DNA from: Nitrospirales bacterium
GTDB lineage: Bacteria > Nitrospirota > Nitrospiria > Nitrospirales > UBA8639
Reading direction: 5' to 3'
Assembly: GCA_021603905.1 (NCBI GenBank)
Contig: BQIU01000019.1
Coordinates: 1 to 52,389, forward strand
DNA length: 52,389 nt
Shown: positions 20,209-30,676 of the stretch, piece after piece
Layout: each line of letters opens with the position of its first letter
Position numbering within the stretch: the first letter of the stretch is position 1
Notes under the pieces: model-generated
The model's input: the letters and a program-made list of their open reading frames with translations, nothing else
Told to the model about the DNA's origin: nothing
Databases searched by the model: none
Program-made: the position numbers and the translations under genes

Positions 20209-21258
20209 ATGAAAGATACTGACGAACATGCTCGCCACATGCTGGCAGACAAGTTGAAGTTTCTCGAATCCAAAATTCTCAAAGAACTGACCACAAACTG
20301 TTGTTTACACCCATCGATACTCCAGGAATATGGGGAGCTGGGGAAATCCCACTGTGAAAAGGATTTGCACTATCATTTATCATTTTTAAGAAATGCTATT
20401 GAATTTGGAGATACGACTTCGTTCCAACATTACGTACAGTGGACAGGCAATGTATTGAAGTCACGGAATATTGCTCATGAGACTATTGAAGTATTTTTTA
20501 ATCAACTGGCGACTGTCTTGGCTACCCACCTATCCGAGCCAGAAAAGAAGATGGTACGCCCCTTCTTTCGGAAACCTGATCCAGAATTTCTTCCAAGCAA
20601 CAATCATTCCTCATCCACTTCGACATCACCGCTTGTCATACATCAAGAAGTCTTTCTTCAGGCCCTGCTAGTTGGAGATCGCCATGCCGCAAAAACGGTG
20701 GCGCTTGAAGTGTTAGCGAACGGGTTCTCGCTTCTTGACCTGTACATAGAAGTCTTTCAGCAATCCTTATATACCATTGGCCATTTATGGGAAGTCAATC
20801 GTATTTCAGTGGCACAAGAACATGTGGCGACTGCGATCACCCAGTATATCATGGCACAAATATTTCAGAGTGGGAAGTCTGTGGCCGTCTCTCTCAAGAA
20901 AGGCATTATCACGGGAGTGGAAGGAGAGTTTCATCAAGTCGGCGCGCGTATGGTTGCCGATATACTTGAAGCACATGGGTGGGATATTCAGTTTTTGGGT
21001 AGCAATTTGCCTCAAAAATCTATTCTTCAGATGGTTCAGGAATATCGACCTGCACTTGTGGGGATTTCTGTCACCATGTTTGTGAACTTAGCCCCTGTCA
21101 AAGACCTCATTGGAGAAATTCGAAGATGTGCATCAGATCATGGAACACCCCGTGTTTTGGTAGGCGGATCCGCATTTCGGTTACGGCCGACTGTATATCG
21201 TGAAATCGGCGCCGATGGATTTGCCTCTGATCTACGGACCTTACTGACCAGTTTATGA
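20209..21258 (+). CDS. stand-alone cobalamin-binding sensor protein with CarH-type (Wx9EH, ExHxxG) photoreceptor motifs
   Basis: Domains in order: an alpha-helical N-terminal region (~1-120) of unknown fold, a Ser-rich linker (~130-142), a helical cap of the B12-binding type (~145-222), and a Rossmann B12-binding domain (~230-345). The cap has Trp194 followed after nine residues by Glu204-His205. That is the Wx9EH signature known for the adenosylcobalamin photoreceptors CarH/LitR. The lower cobalt-binding motif is Glu240-x-His242-x-x-Gly245, again the ExHxxG form. A GISVTM strand and a GGSAF loop follow. The MerR-type DNA-binding domain of CarH is absent. It lies 15 bases before a histidine kinase gene on the same strand, so it probably feeds that kinase. 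Light sensing is inferred, not shown. Confidence 0.82.
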   Translation: MKDTDEHARHMLADKLKFLESKILKELTTNCCLHPSILQEYGELGKSHCEKDLHYHLSFLRNAIEFGDTTSFQHYVQWTGNVLKSRNIAHETIEVFFNQLATVLATHLSEPEKKMVRPFFRKPDPEFLPSNNHSSSTSTSPLVIHQEVFLQALLVGDRHAAKTVALEVLANGFSLLDLYIEVFQQSLYTIGHLWEVNRISVAQEHVATAITQYIMAQIFQSGKSVAVSLKKGIITGVEGEFHQVGARMVADILEAHGWDIQFLGSNLPQKSILQMVQEYRPALVGISVTMFVNLAPVKDLIGEIRRCASDHGTPRVLVGGSAFRLRPTVYREIGADGFASDLRTLLTSL

Positions 21259-21273
21259 AATTAGATATCCTGT

Positions 21274-22761
21274 ATGGTGTTAGTCATCTCACGATTTAAA
21301 GTTGCAAATGGACTCGAGCCAGAGGTGATGGAAGCCTTTGGAAAGCGTCCAGGCTTGGTTGAAAGCGTGCCGGGTTTTCTGGGTATGGAAGTCTTTACCG
21401 CGTCCGGAGACACCAGTATGTTTCATTTAGTCACGCGTTGGATTGATCGTGAGACATTCCACGCATGGCATAAAAGTCCCGAGCACCATCTTTCCCACGG
21501 AATACTTCCCAGTGGTCTGAAGCTTGATCCGGCCTTTACGCAGATCCTTGAACTACACCGTCTTTCTAATAGTCCAACGCATCAGCACACCCTCCAGGAG
21601 TCCATATTCGATTCTTCGTTACTGCTGGAGTCATTTCTCATGAGTACAGAATCCGTTGTCTTTTGTATTGTTGATGCGAAGGGATATCTGCAGATTTACA
21701 ACGATGCCATGATTGCATTATTGAAAACTACAGAGAAAGAATTGAAGAGAACCAGGTTGTGGGACTTTTTAACCATTTCCGACCAGGACAGACTTCAACG
21801 CCTTCTTGATTCCGAACGTTATATCTTGAAAGAACGACTCCGTCTGAATTTTGTGGATTCTTTAACAATGCCTCACACGTTCGACTGTTTGATTCAGAGA
21901 CAATCGTCTGATTCTTTTACTCTTATTGGGGAAGAGCCGCAAACCTCGAACCAAAACGCACTTGAAGAACTCATGAGTATTCAGAATGAGTTGACCGTCA
22001 CGATGCGAAAGAAAGAGAAGATCTCCGGAAAGTTATCACAAGTGAACCGGCAATTAGATCATGATTTGGAAGATCGAACGAAGGAATTAACCGAATATCA
22101 AGACAAGTTACGTTCGACCTTACTGGAGTTATCACTGGTCCAAGATCGTGAACGAAAAAAAATAGCGAATGATTTGCATGATTTTCTCGCCCAATTGCTT
22201 GTCACCTGTAAACTTAAGTTGAATCAAATTGATCAAAAAACCATGCCTCCGCAGCCTTCTCATATGCTGAAAAATGTCGAGGAAATAATCGATCAATCCT
22301 TGCTTTACACTCGAACACTCATCTCCGAACTCTATCCAACATCTTTACAACATCTGGGGTTGTTCCAAACGCTGCGTTGGTTAGCAAAAGATATGCAGCG
22401 TTTTGGGTTAATCGTGTCGATCCCTGAAGACATTCCATCGGTGCAGATATCAGAACACAAGAGAATCATGATCTATAAGTCAGTTCGGGAGGTCCTATTC
22501 AATGTCCTGAAACATGCTGAAGTCAACGAAGCCTCAATCCATTGGATATGCGAATCGGAATGCAAATTTCTTATTCGAATCACCGATGCCGGAAAAGGGT
22601 TTGATCCGCACAATATGGATCGTGAACAGGAACCTGGACATCTTGGACTATTTTTTTATCAAGAACAGATAAAATCATTGCAAGGGCAACTCGACGTGCT
22701 TTCCGCTCCGGACAGTGGCACGACTGTAACAATAACCTTTGAGAACACTTTCACAGACTGA
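21274..22761 (+). CDS. sensor histidine kinase with N-terminal ABM domain, PAS and HisKA_3-type core
   Basis: Residues 1-90 form a dimeric ferredoxin-like ABM (antibiotic-biosynthesis-monooxygenase/IsdG-like) domain: VPGFLGMEVF, Trp56 and a WHKSPEHHLSH segment. A PAS-like domain (~115-215) and a coiled coil (~230-290) follow. The DHp helix is of HisKA_3 type with the phospho-acceptor His302 in ERKKIANDLHDF. The ATPase has Asn410 ([12 protein letters not shown] N box), DAGKGFD (438-444) and GHLGLF (455-460). No transmembrane segment is present, so it is cytosolic. This kinase class usually pairs with NarL/LuxR response regulators, but none is next to it; the nearest receiver is in the convergent hybrid kinase. 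The gene starts 15 bases after the B12 protein, probably in one operon. Confidence 0.88.
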   Translation: MVLVISRFKVANGLEPEVMEAFGKRPGLVESVPGFLGMEVFTASGDTSMFHLVTRWIDRETFHAWHKSPEHHLSHGILPSGLKLDPAFTQILELHRLSNSPTHQHTLQESIFDSSLLLESFLMSTESVVFCIVDAKGYLQIYNDAMIALLKTTEKELKRTRLWDFLTISDQDRLQRLLDSERYILKERLRLNFVDSLTMPHTFDCLIQRQSSDSFTLIGEEPQTSNQNALEELMSIQNELTVTMRKKEKISGKLSQVNRQLDHDLEDRTKELTEYQDKLRSTLLELSLVQDRERKKIANDLHDFLAQLLVTCKLKLNQIDQKTMPPQPSHMLKNVEEIIDQSLLYTRTLISELYPTSLQHLGLFQTLRWLAKDMQRFGLIVSIPEDIPSVQISEHKRIMIYKSVREVLFNVLKHAEVNEASIHWICESECKFLIRITDAGKGFDPHNMDREQEPGHLGLFFYQEQIKSLQGQLDVLSAPDSGTTVTITFENTFTD

Positions 22762-22795
22762 CATGATGGTCAAATATCGTGGAGAGATGATCGAA

Positions 22796-25700
22796 TTAAC
22801 CCTTATTCGAATACGCTGAACAAATCGCCGTATGAATTTCCTCGATCGTTCCGTTTTTATTCAAGTATTGCACAGCACCAGCTGCAAGGAAGGCCTTGAT
22901 CATGGTCTGTTCATGATTGATAGAGAGTCCGAGTATTTTGATATGCGGCGATTGGTGAAAAATTTGTCGTGTGGCTTCAATGCCATTCATCTTGGGCATA
23001 TTGATGTCCATGATGATCACATCCGGCTGTAGGTGTAGACTCAGCCTGACGGCAACTTCCCCGTTTTCGGCTTCTCCCACTATTTCCAGATCAGAATATG
23101 TTTTGAGAGCTCTCAGCAGTTCATTTCTGACGAGCGTATTATCGTCAACCACAAGGACACGAATGCGATCCGACACGGAAGTTTTCAATGAAGACAGAAG
23201 CGATTGGCCATGGGGGACAGCCGCTTCAAGAATAGTCGTGTTGGAATGGTTGGTCGTGGCTGACGCTGGTGTGGAGGGGGCGATGGGTAATACGAGTACG
23301 ACACGTGTGCCGTGACCCTCTTTTGAGAAAATATCAACGAATCCATTTAGCGCTTCAATCCGTTCCTGTACGGCAAACAATCCTAGATGACCGGGATCGA
23401 GAGCTCGTTGCATGGCATTCGGACCCAATCCCGTTCCACGATCTTCCACCGTCACATGAATTTCATCTTCATTGGGTGTTGTCACGTTGATGGTCGCTTG
23501 ATCGACATTTGCATGTTTAAGCACATTAAAAAGCAATTCCCTGATCGATTGAAACAGGGCCACAGCGTGACCTTCAGGCAGGAAAATTCTGTCGTCCGAT
23601 GTCGAAAGTGTGACCAACAGCCCATGCTTTTTCATCTGTTCCGATAGCAACTCCAAGGGCTGAATCAGGCCTTTTTCCTGAAAATTTGGAGGTTTTAGCT
23701 CAGATATGGTGGTTCGAGAATAGGTCAAAGCTTGTTCAAAGACATGATCAATCTCATAAACAATCTGTTCGACTTCTGGAGATTGGTCTAACAGGGGTTT
23801 GGCCTGACTTAGCTTCATCCGACCAACGACTAATAATTGGGCGAGATAATCATGTAAATCATTGGCGAGCTTGGCTCGCTCACGCAGTTCGGTCAAACTG
23901 AGCTGAGAGGCAAGGGAACGTAATCGATTTTGAGAAGAAACCAATTCACGTGTTCGTTCTTCTATCCGGACTTCTAAGGTGTCCTTCCATTCGTTTAATT
24001 GCCTTTCCTTTTCTTTTCGTTCGGTGATGTTTCGGCTTACAGTGGCAAGACCAATGGTGTTTCCTTCGATATCCTGCAGTTGAAAGATGTTGCAGAGCAT
24101 CCATATGCCCTGGTTTGTCTTAAAATGACGGAACCGAATCTCCGTTTCACCTCGTCCTTCTCGCAACACTTGTGGGATAAATTCATTGAGAATAAATGGA
24201 TGATCGTCAGGGAAATAAAAGTCTTTTACAAATTTCAGTTGTGCTTCATTTACCGTGTCAAGACCGACCATTGACAACCCAGCAGAATTAATAAAGATCG
24301 GCCTGTATTGTAAGTCTGCCATGCCAATAAAGTCGGTGCTATTTTCGACTAAAGAAATGAATTTGTGTGTTTCTGAGGAAGCTTCTCTTCTCAGTCGTTG
24401 TAATTTTAAGTTTCCGTCAACTCTTGCTTTCAATTCTCGTGCGCTGAAGGGCTTCACCAGATAATCATCAGCCCCCCGTTCTAGTGCGTCCACCCGTGAT
24501 TCTTCTCCTGCTCGGGCTGTAAGAAGAATGACTGGAATCGTTCGCACGGAAGCATCATTTCGCAATTTTTCCAAGAGCTCGAACCCATCGAGATGTGGCA
24601 TCATCACATCAGATATGATCAGATCAAACGGGTGTTTCATGATCGCAGCGAGTGCAGATTTTCCATCTGTAACGATAGTGACATCGAATTCTGTCGATAA
24701 GATACGTGACACGTATGTGCACATGTCTGCATTGTCATCCGCAAGAAGGATTTGTGGGCGAGATGCCTCCATTTTAGTATGATTTTCATTCTTTCCTGAT
24801 GAGAGATTTATCTTTGAAAGTCGTTCGTTTATCTCCCCTTTTCTCTTCGTCTCGGAGCGTCTCTCAGAAGGCAGCCACTGCAGCGCTTCCTCGACAAATG
24901 ATGAGGAAGCGTTTGAGACTTTAGGTGTCGAAGCGCTGCTGGCAGACTGAATACAATCAGTTGGTAAATGCTCAGTCGACAGGGGAATAGTCACGAAAAA
25001 CGAGCTTCCGTCATTCAGCCTGCTTTCGACTCTGATGGTCCCGCCATGGAGTTTGACCAGTTCTTTCACCAGTGAGAGTCCAATACCAGTTCCTTCGTGC
25101 GTGCGGCTCTGGACGTTTTCACCTCGATGAAAACGATCGAATACCTGGTTTATTTCGTTAGGAGGGATACCCACGCCGGTATCCTGGATACACAGTTCAA
25201 CTTGTTGGCCAATCTGCCGCAACGTCACCGTAATGATTCCCTCAAATGTAAACTTAAAGGCGTTTGACAACAGATTTAAAACGATTTTTTCCCATTTTTC
25301 TCTATCGACGAAGACCGATTCCTGAAGAGGCGGGCAATCGACAAGCAATTGCAGCCCAGCTTGTTCGGTCGCAGAACGAAACGAACTCGCAAGATCTTCC
25401 GTGTAGGCCGCGAGATCCGTTGGTTCGTAGGATGCGTGGAGGTGCCCTGCTTCAATTCGAGAAAATTCTAAGAGACTATTGACCAACCGCAAGAGTCGTA
25501 ATCCATTGCGTGAGACGCCCTGCAACAGACTCCGTGTGGATGAGGAAATCGTGTCATCATTTTTGTCGAGTAATTCTTCAACCGGCCCTAACATGAGGGT
25601 GAGCGGTGTGCGAAATTCGTGGCTCACATTACTGAAAAATGCCGTTTTGGCTCTATCTAATTCAGCCAGCATCTCCGCCCGTTTGTACTCCAGTTCGTAA

Positions 25701-26713
25701 GACCGAGCCTTGCCGAGTATATTCGATACGGCCTCTCCCAACATTTCATAAAAGGTATGATACGCTTCATCCCAGGGTCGTCTGGAACTAATTCCGGTAA
25801 TAAGAAACCCAAAGGGTTTCGTCATGCCTGGCAATAGGATTTGCTGTATCACCGCAGATCCTGGGGGTTCCTTATAGGGTCCAATAGCTATCGATCCATA
25901 TCGTGGAATAAGATCGTCGATTAAGATGAAGTTTTGCTGAAGGGTCTTTGCCAGTGGCCACACGGCATTAGTCGATGTCCTGAGGTCCTGGCTTTTGGGC
26001 CGAAGGTCCCGCCTTTTGTCCAGTCCGTAGCATTGCACTAATCGTGCCTCCTTGCCATCGTTTTTCAATCGATAGAACAACGCAAACGGCACATCGAGGA
26101 AACTCTCTTTCAGGGTGTCCATAAGCGAGTGCAAGGCACTTTTCGTCGAGCTGGCGTTGGTATTTCGATCAGTCAGGTTTCGCAAAATCCTTAGGCGGCG
26201 TTCAGCCAGAGACTGTTGCGTCAGTTCTGTGACTGGATGAAATAAACCGCCCACACCTCCGGACTCATCCTGAATCGGACTAAATGAAAAAGTAAAAAAG
26301 GTTTCTTCAAGATATCCCAGACGATCAAGAAACATTCGTTGATTGACGAGAAAGCAGGTTTCGCCCTTGCTAGCTCTCTCGAACGCTTCTCCTATGACAG
26401 GCCATGCCGAAAACCAGCATTCTTTAAAGTCCTGGCCCATTGAGTAGGGATGTTTGTCTGCACAAATTGGCCAATATCCGTCATTATAGATCTGTATCCG
26501 CTGCGGTCCCCATGCGATGGAAATAGGAAAGTTTGAGGCTATGCAAAGACTGACGGTGGTTCGTAAACTTTGCGGCCAGGCATTAATGGACCCCAGAGGA
26601 GTTGTTGCCCAATTTTTATTCCTGACAACCTCTCCCATATGACCGCCGCCCGACAACCAACTGGGTGACTTGTTCACATTGTCGTCATTTGATTGTGTAT
26701 CGTGTCCATTCAT
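22796..26713 (-). CDS. hybrid histidine kinase with two kinase cores and two receiver domains
   Basis: A 1305-residue cytosolic protein. Domains: PAS-like sensor (~28-165), GAF-like sensor (~175-335), HisKA with His365 (SHEFRTPL), HATPase_c (~475-580), receiver with Asp702, PAS (~780-900), coiled coil, HisKA_3 core with His954 (NDLHDYLAQ), a second HATPase (~1055-1145), and a final receiver with Asp1236. The last receiver is NarL-like but the protein stops soon after it, with no HTH output domain. The second core closely resembles the ABM-kinase encoded convergently 34 bases away (shared FNVLKHA and PGHLGLF). The whole may act as an internal phosphorelay. No membrane segment is seen. Start ATG at 26713. 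Confidence 0.9.
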   Translation of the reverse strand: MNGHDTQSNDDNVNKSPSWLSGGGHMGEVVRNKNWATTPLGSINAWPQSLRTTVSLCIASNFPISIAWGPQRIQIYNDGYWPICADKHPYSMGQDFKECWFSAWPVIGEAFERASKGETCFLVNQRMFLDRLGYLEETFFTFSFSPIQDESGGVGGLFHPVTELTQQSLAERRLRILRNLTDRNTNASSTKSALHSLMDTLKESFLDVPFALFYRLKNDGKEARLVQCYGLDKRRDLRPKSQDLRTSTNAVWPLAKTLQQNFILIDDLIPRYGSIAIGPYKEPPGSAVIQQILLPGMTKPFGFLITGISSRRPWDEAYHTFYEMLGEAVSNILGKARSYELEYKRAEMLAELDRAKTAFFSNVSHEFRTPLTLMLGPVEELLDKNDDTISSSTRSLLQGVSRNGLRLLRLVNSLLEFSRIEAGHLHASYEPTDLAAYTEDLASSFRSATEQAGLQLLVDCPPLQESVFVDREKWEKIVLNLLSNAFKFTFEGIITVTLRQIGQQVELCIQDTGVGIPPNEINQVFDRFHRGENVQSRTHEGTGIGLSLVKELVKLHGGTIRVESRLNDGSSFFVTIPLSTEHLPTDCIQSASSASTPKVSNASSSFVEEALQWLPSERRSETKRKGEINERLSKINLSSGKNENHTKMEASRPQILLADDNADMCTYVSRILSTEFDVTIVTDGKSALAAIMKHPFDLIISDVMMPHLDGFELLEKLRNDASVRTIPVILLTARAGEESRVDALERGADDYLVKPFSARELKARVDGNLKLQRLRREASSETHKFISLVENSTDFIGMADLQYRPIFINSAGLSMVGLDTVNEAQLKFVKDFYFPDDHPFILNEFIPQVLREGRGETEIRFRHFKTNQGIWMLCNIFQLQDIEGNTIGLATVSRNITERKEKERQLNEWKDTLEVRIEERTRELVSSQNRLRSLASQLSLTELRERAKLANDLHDYLAQLLVVGRMKLSQAKPLLDQSPEVEQIVYEIDHVFEQALTYSRTTISELKPPNFQEKGLIQPLELLSEQMKKHGLLVTLSTSDDRIFLPEGHAVALFQSIRELLFNVLKHANVDQATINVTTPNEDEIHVTVEDRGTGLGPNAMQRALDPGHLGLFAVQERIEALNGFVDIFSKEGHGTRVVLVLPIAPSTPASATTNHSNTTILEAAVPHGQSLLSSLKTSVSDRIRVLVVDDNTLVRNELLRALKTYSDLEIVGEAENGEVAVRLSLHLQPDVIIMDINMPKMNGIEATRQIFHQSPHIKILGLSINHEQTMIKAFLAAGAVQYLNKNGTIEEIHTAICSAYSNKG

Positions 26714-28145
26714 GGTGTTTTTTAGTGTTTGTTGTAAGGAAATTTATAGAATACCCCCAAAACATACTTGAATTAGCGTTATGAAGCCAAGAGATTGAAT
26801 ATTGCGTGTCTTTCCGAGATGACGATTTTTTTGCATTCTCCAAAGTAACCGGCGAAACGGCTTGTGAATGTTGAAGATTGCGGAAGAGTGGCATACACCT
26901 ATAGATGTGGTTCTACCCAAGCTCTTGAGGCCGAGGGTATCGAGTGATTCGCTACATATGCAGACGAGCGAGGTGAGCAGGGACGAGCCCTCAAGGTTGG
27001 GAAGAGCCTCCTCACCCGAACGAACCATTTAATGCCACAATCAACGCATTTCCCTGAAAATTCGGAGATCTCAACTCAGATATCATGGTTCGAGCATCGA
27101 TCAAGGCCTGTTCAAAAACATAGTCAAGGTCTTGGGTAATCTCTGTACGTCTCTTATTCCCATGAATCGAGACCGCTATAAGACTGACGGACTCAGGCAT
27201 AGCAACTCTCGAGACAGTGAATCTTTGGAATCAGCAAGGAAACAGGAGCCGTAGTATCAACACAATAAATCGTCTGTAGAACTTTTTTGTTTTGCAATTG
27301 CTTTATGTCATGGAAACCCTTGATGAATATGAGCCCAAGTTTCGTCAAGCCGTTTATCCAAAACGAAAAATACGACATTAGATAGTGGTAGGCCCTTTGT
27401 CGTTCATACGCCTTTGCTAAGAAGGCCTAGATTTCTCTTGTCGTCTACTATCCCGCCTCCCAACTGCCAACCTCATTAACTGAGATCTGAAAAACAACAT
27501 TATCGAACCTTCGGGTATTGAGGTTTCCATTCACGTCGTTACCAGAATCAACTCCTCCGCCATTTTGATTTTCATCAAATTCAGGAAAAACACGTTAGCG
27601 GCGGTACTGGTCTGAAAAAATTTAAAACCAAAAGCACTTTGAACGACAAAATATCTTGCTGACCGTGTCTGAGTGAGTTTCAATCCTTGCTCAAAGACGA
27701 TCGCCAACACGAATAGTGGGATTCGTTGTGTTCCCATACGCCGACTCCGTTTTTTTACAAGATGAAGCCATATGTTGAATCTCAAAAGGCAGTATCGATC
27801 ATAAATGTGTCCTATTGCGCAGTAACAAGCTATTTTTTAACACTGTCGTTACCTGAAAGTTTTCCTCTTCGTGCTAGCTACTCACTCTCCGCAATGGAAT
27901 GGGAAAAGTCTATCGACAATCTTACCGTGTCGGCGTGACATCCTATCTTCAACCATCGTGCCTAAGGGACACTTTCTGGTTAAGCGTGACCCGAAAATCA
28001 CCGAATAAGAACACATACGTTCAGCAAAATCAGGGAAAGATCTCATTTCCCAATCCTCAACATTTCTTACATTAATGAATCAGATTGAGGATCACGAAAT
28101 CATATGCCGTCGTGCTTTTAGCAAGAACGGTTGAAGGAGAGCAGG
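26714..28145. other. 1.4-kb decayed region between signalling and polysaccharide genes
   Basis: All open frames here are short and interrupted. The best-supported content is a histidine-kinase fragment on the minus strand at 27012-27200 (separate entry). A weaker echo of the same segment may exist near 27620-27730 (peptide pattern VFEQGL..TQTR). The remainder has no recognisable gene, tRNA or repeat array. It looks like a site of gene loss or rearrangement. Confidence 0.6.
27012..27200 (-). pseudogene. fragment of a HisKA_3-type histidine kinase
   Basis: The peptide here contains DLDYVFEQALIDARTMISEL followed by RSPNFQGNALI. It lines up without gaps with [20 protein letters not shown] and [11 protein letters not shown] of the second kinase core in the 1305-residue hybrid kinase (about residues 987-1017). 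The DNA is similar too and in the same orientation. Nothing before or after continues the kinase. It is therefore a relic, most simply of a partial duplication of the neighbouring gene or of a lost paralogue. Confidence 0.75.
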
Positions 28146-30656
28146 ATGCGACTACTTGTTCTGAATTACGAGTATCCACCCATTGGCGGGGGTGGAAGCC
28201 CTGTCACAGGCGCCATTTGCCAAGAGCTTGCACGAAAAGGCCACCATACCGATGTTGTCACGATGCGTTCCAAAGGGCTGCCGAAATTTGAACAGGAAGG
28301 GCGACTTCGGATTTTTCGCGTTCTCTGCCTTCGATCAGCTCGACATGTTTGCTATGTTCACGAACTGCTCTCCTATCTTATCGTCTCGTTTTTCAAATCA
28401 TTGCGCCTCATCCGAACTAATACCTATGATCTAATCCATGCACACTTTATCCTTCCCACCGGAGTTGTCGCCTACTGTCTTCACAAAGTCACCGGCATCC
28501 CTTATGTGATTACCGCTCATGGCTCAGATGTGCAGGGTTATAATCCTGATCGATTCCGTAAGCTCCATCGCTTTCTAATTCCCTTTTGGAAGGTGGTGCT
28601 TCGCAATGCCAAGACCATCACCTCGCCAAGCCAATCTCTTGCCGAACTGATCCAGAAGAACAATGGTCAACCCTATCCAATCAAGATTATACCGAACGGG
28701 ATCTCTGAAGAATGGATAACTCCTGCGACAAAGGAACAGCGCATCCTTGTTGTGAGCCGACTTTTTCCGCGGAAAGGTGTTCAATACCTCTTACGTGCTC
28801 TTGAGGGGCAATCGTTTGGGTGTCCCGTCGATATTGTTGGAGATGGTCCTTATCGATCGACGCTTGAGGAAATAGCCAAAACGGTTCAGGATCCAATTCG
28901 ATTTCACGGATGGCTGGATAACCATTCTCCGGATCTGTTAGCCCTGTATCAGAAGGCATCCATATTTGTCTTCCCCTCTATCGCGGAAAACTTCCCCATT
29001 TCCTTGCTGGAAGCCATGGTATCCGGTACGGCTATCATTGCTACGGATCTGGCAGCATGCCGTGAAGTTCTAGGAGATGCTGCACTCTTTGTTCCTCCTG
29101 AAGATGTCTCTGCGATTCAGAAACGGATTTTTGACTTGCTGCAGGACGAAAGCCTTCGGACCGAGTTAGCGGACAAAGCACGTCGGCGAGTATTGGAAAA
29201 TTTCACGTGGGATCAAGTAGGAACTCGCTACCATGATCTGTTTGTTTCTTTAACTCAGTCGAGTGCTCCCTTATTACCCGTGTCTGAAACCCGTGACCCT
29301 AGACGTAATGTCCTAATCGTTGCTGGTGATATCCGTTACAATCTTGGTGATACAGCCATTTGCCTCAGTGTAGTCCGCATGATCCGAAAAGTCTCTCCAG
29401 ATTCCAGAATTGTTGTTTGGGGACATGGTCCTTGTTTCCCCGATGGATTTGACGATGTTGAGTTTCACCCCCCGTTCAGCTTTGAGGGAGTCTGCTCTTT
29501 TTTCGGAGCCGATGCGGTTCTGTGGGGTGGTGGTCAGCTTCTTCAAGGGAACCGCAGCCAAATCAAAATTTTATACTGGGCAGGGATCGTGACCTTGCTC
29601 CGTTTACTTGGAAAGAAGATCATGGGGTTTGCCCAGGGTGTGGGACCACTTTCACGAAAACACGATCAGGCACTTACGCGACTGGCCTGCAGCTGTACGA
29701 AGGTTATAACGGTTCGAGATCTTAAATCCCTGCTCACCCTTCAGGGAATTAACGTACCGACACATAAAATATTTGCCACAGCTGATCCCGCTCTGACCCT
29801 TTTCCCTTACCCTCATATTTCACAAAATTTGGACCAGGCACTTTCTCAGGTGATGACGGTACTAAATTCTGTGTCGACCCTTCACGAGAGTAAGGTCCCT
29901 ACACGCAACGTGTTGGCTTCAGCCGGTCCTGCTTTACCGCTTTCCCCTCATTCTTATAGTGAGGAGCAGACCGTACGAGACTCGGATTCGTCCGTCAGAC
30001 ACGAGCGCACTATATGCGATACGCCAACCATTGGGATGGCCTTACGTTACACACTTCATCATCGTTCGAATCGGGTTATTCCGTTTCAGTTTCTTCCGGC
30101 TTCTATGCGATGTAAAACTTTGGAATCAGAAGAATTTTCTCGCTTCCTTGCCACTATGGTGGATCTCTGTGATCGGGTTATCGAAGAATGCGGAGTCAAT
30201 ATCACTTTTGTGCCCATGTACTACGCGCCCTGGGAAACAGACGTGGTCATTGCCGAATCCTTGGCTCAACAAATGAATCATAAAGAACGGGTCACGATAT
30301 TTACGCCGTCAAACGGGGTGGAAGATATTGCTCATATACTCCAAGGGGTCGAGGCTTTTGTCGGCATCCCCATGCATTCCACTATTTTATCGACTTCTCT
30401 GCATGTGCCGACACTTGCTCTTTACTACGAATCGAAAGGGTGTGACTTTTTTAAACTTATCGGGCAAGAGCAGTGGACTTTTCCATTGGAAAAAATAAAC
30501 GAACCCGGTGGCCCAAACCTGCTTTTGGATCGTATTTGTACTCTTTGGCATGAAAGGGATCACGTTCGTTTAGATTTAGACCGCACGATTCCGAAGGCCA
30601 AAGAGTTAGCGGCCAGCAATGCCGATCACCTTAGGACATTCATGAGCCACAATTGA
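28146..30656 (+). CDS. fusion of a GT4 glycosyltransferase and a polysaccharide pyruvyl transferase-like domain
   Basis: Residues 1-~375 are a GT-B glycosyltransferase of family 4: N-terminal PPIGGGGSPVT loop, VVSRLFPRKGVQYLL at the nucleotide-sugar domain, and the E-x7-E motif in ENFPISLLEA (281-290). Residues ~385-836 are a polysaccharide pyruvyl transferase/WcaK-like domain: GDIRYNLGDTAI, VLWGGGQLLQGN, GFAQGVGPL and a C-terminal VEAFVGIPMHSTILS. Start set at ATG 28146, where AAGGAGA lies six bases upstream; TTG 28131 would sit before that site. Between 537 and 605 a ~22-residue segment is duplicated. The protein would add a sugar and a pyruvyl ketal, or a sugar with a WcaK-like step, in a surface polymer. 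First gene of the polysaccharide locus. Confidence 0.88.
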   Translation: MRLLVLNYEYPPIGGGGSPVTGAICQELARKGHHTDVVTMRSKGLPKFEQEGRLRIFRVLCLRSARHVCYVHELLSYLIVSFFKSLRLIRTNTYDLIHAHFILPTGVVAYCLHKVTGIPYVITAHGSDVQGYNPDRFRKLHRFLIPFWKVVLRNAKTITSPSQSLAELIQKNNGQPYPIKIIPNGISEEWITPATKEQRILVVSRLFPRKGVQYLLRALEGQSFGCPVDIVGDGPYRSTLEEIAKTVQDPIRFHGWLDNHSPDLLALYQKASIFVFPSIAENFPISLLEAMVSGTAIIATDLAACREVLGDAALFVPPEDVSAIQKRIFDLLQDESLRTELADKARRRVLENFTWDQVGTRYHDLFVSLTQSSAPLLPVSETRDPRRNVLIVAGDIRYNLGDTAICLSVVRMIRKVSPDSRIVVWGHGPCFPDGFDDVEFHPPFSFEGVCSFFGADAVLWGGGQLLQGNRSQIKILYWAGIVTLLRLLGKKIMGFAQGVGPLSRKHDQALTRLACSCTKVITVRDLKSLLTLQGINVPTHKIFATADPALTLFPYPHISQNLDQALSQVMTVLNSVSTLHESKVPTRNVLASAGPALPLSPHSYSEEQTVRDSDSSVRHERTICDTPTIGMALRYTLHHRSNRVIPFQFLPASMRCKTLESEEFSRFLATMVDLCDRVIEECGVNITFVPMYYAPWETDVVIAESLAQQMNHKERVTIFTPSNGVEDIAHILQGVEAFVGIPMHSTILSTSLHVPTLALYYESKGCDFFKLIGQEQWTFPLEKINEPGGPNLLLDRICTLWHERDHVRLDLDRTIPKAKELAASNADHLRTFMSHN

Positions 30657-30676
30657 GAAGAAGGATCAGTTGAAAC

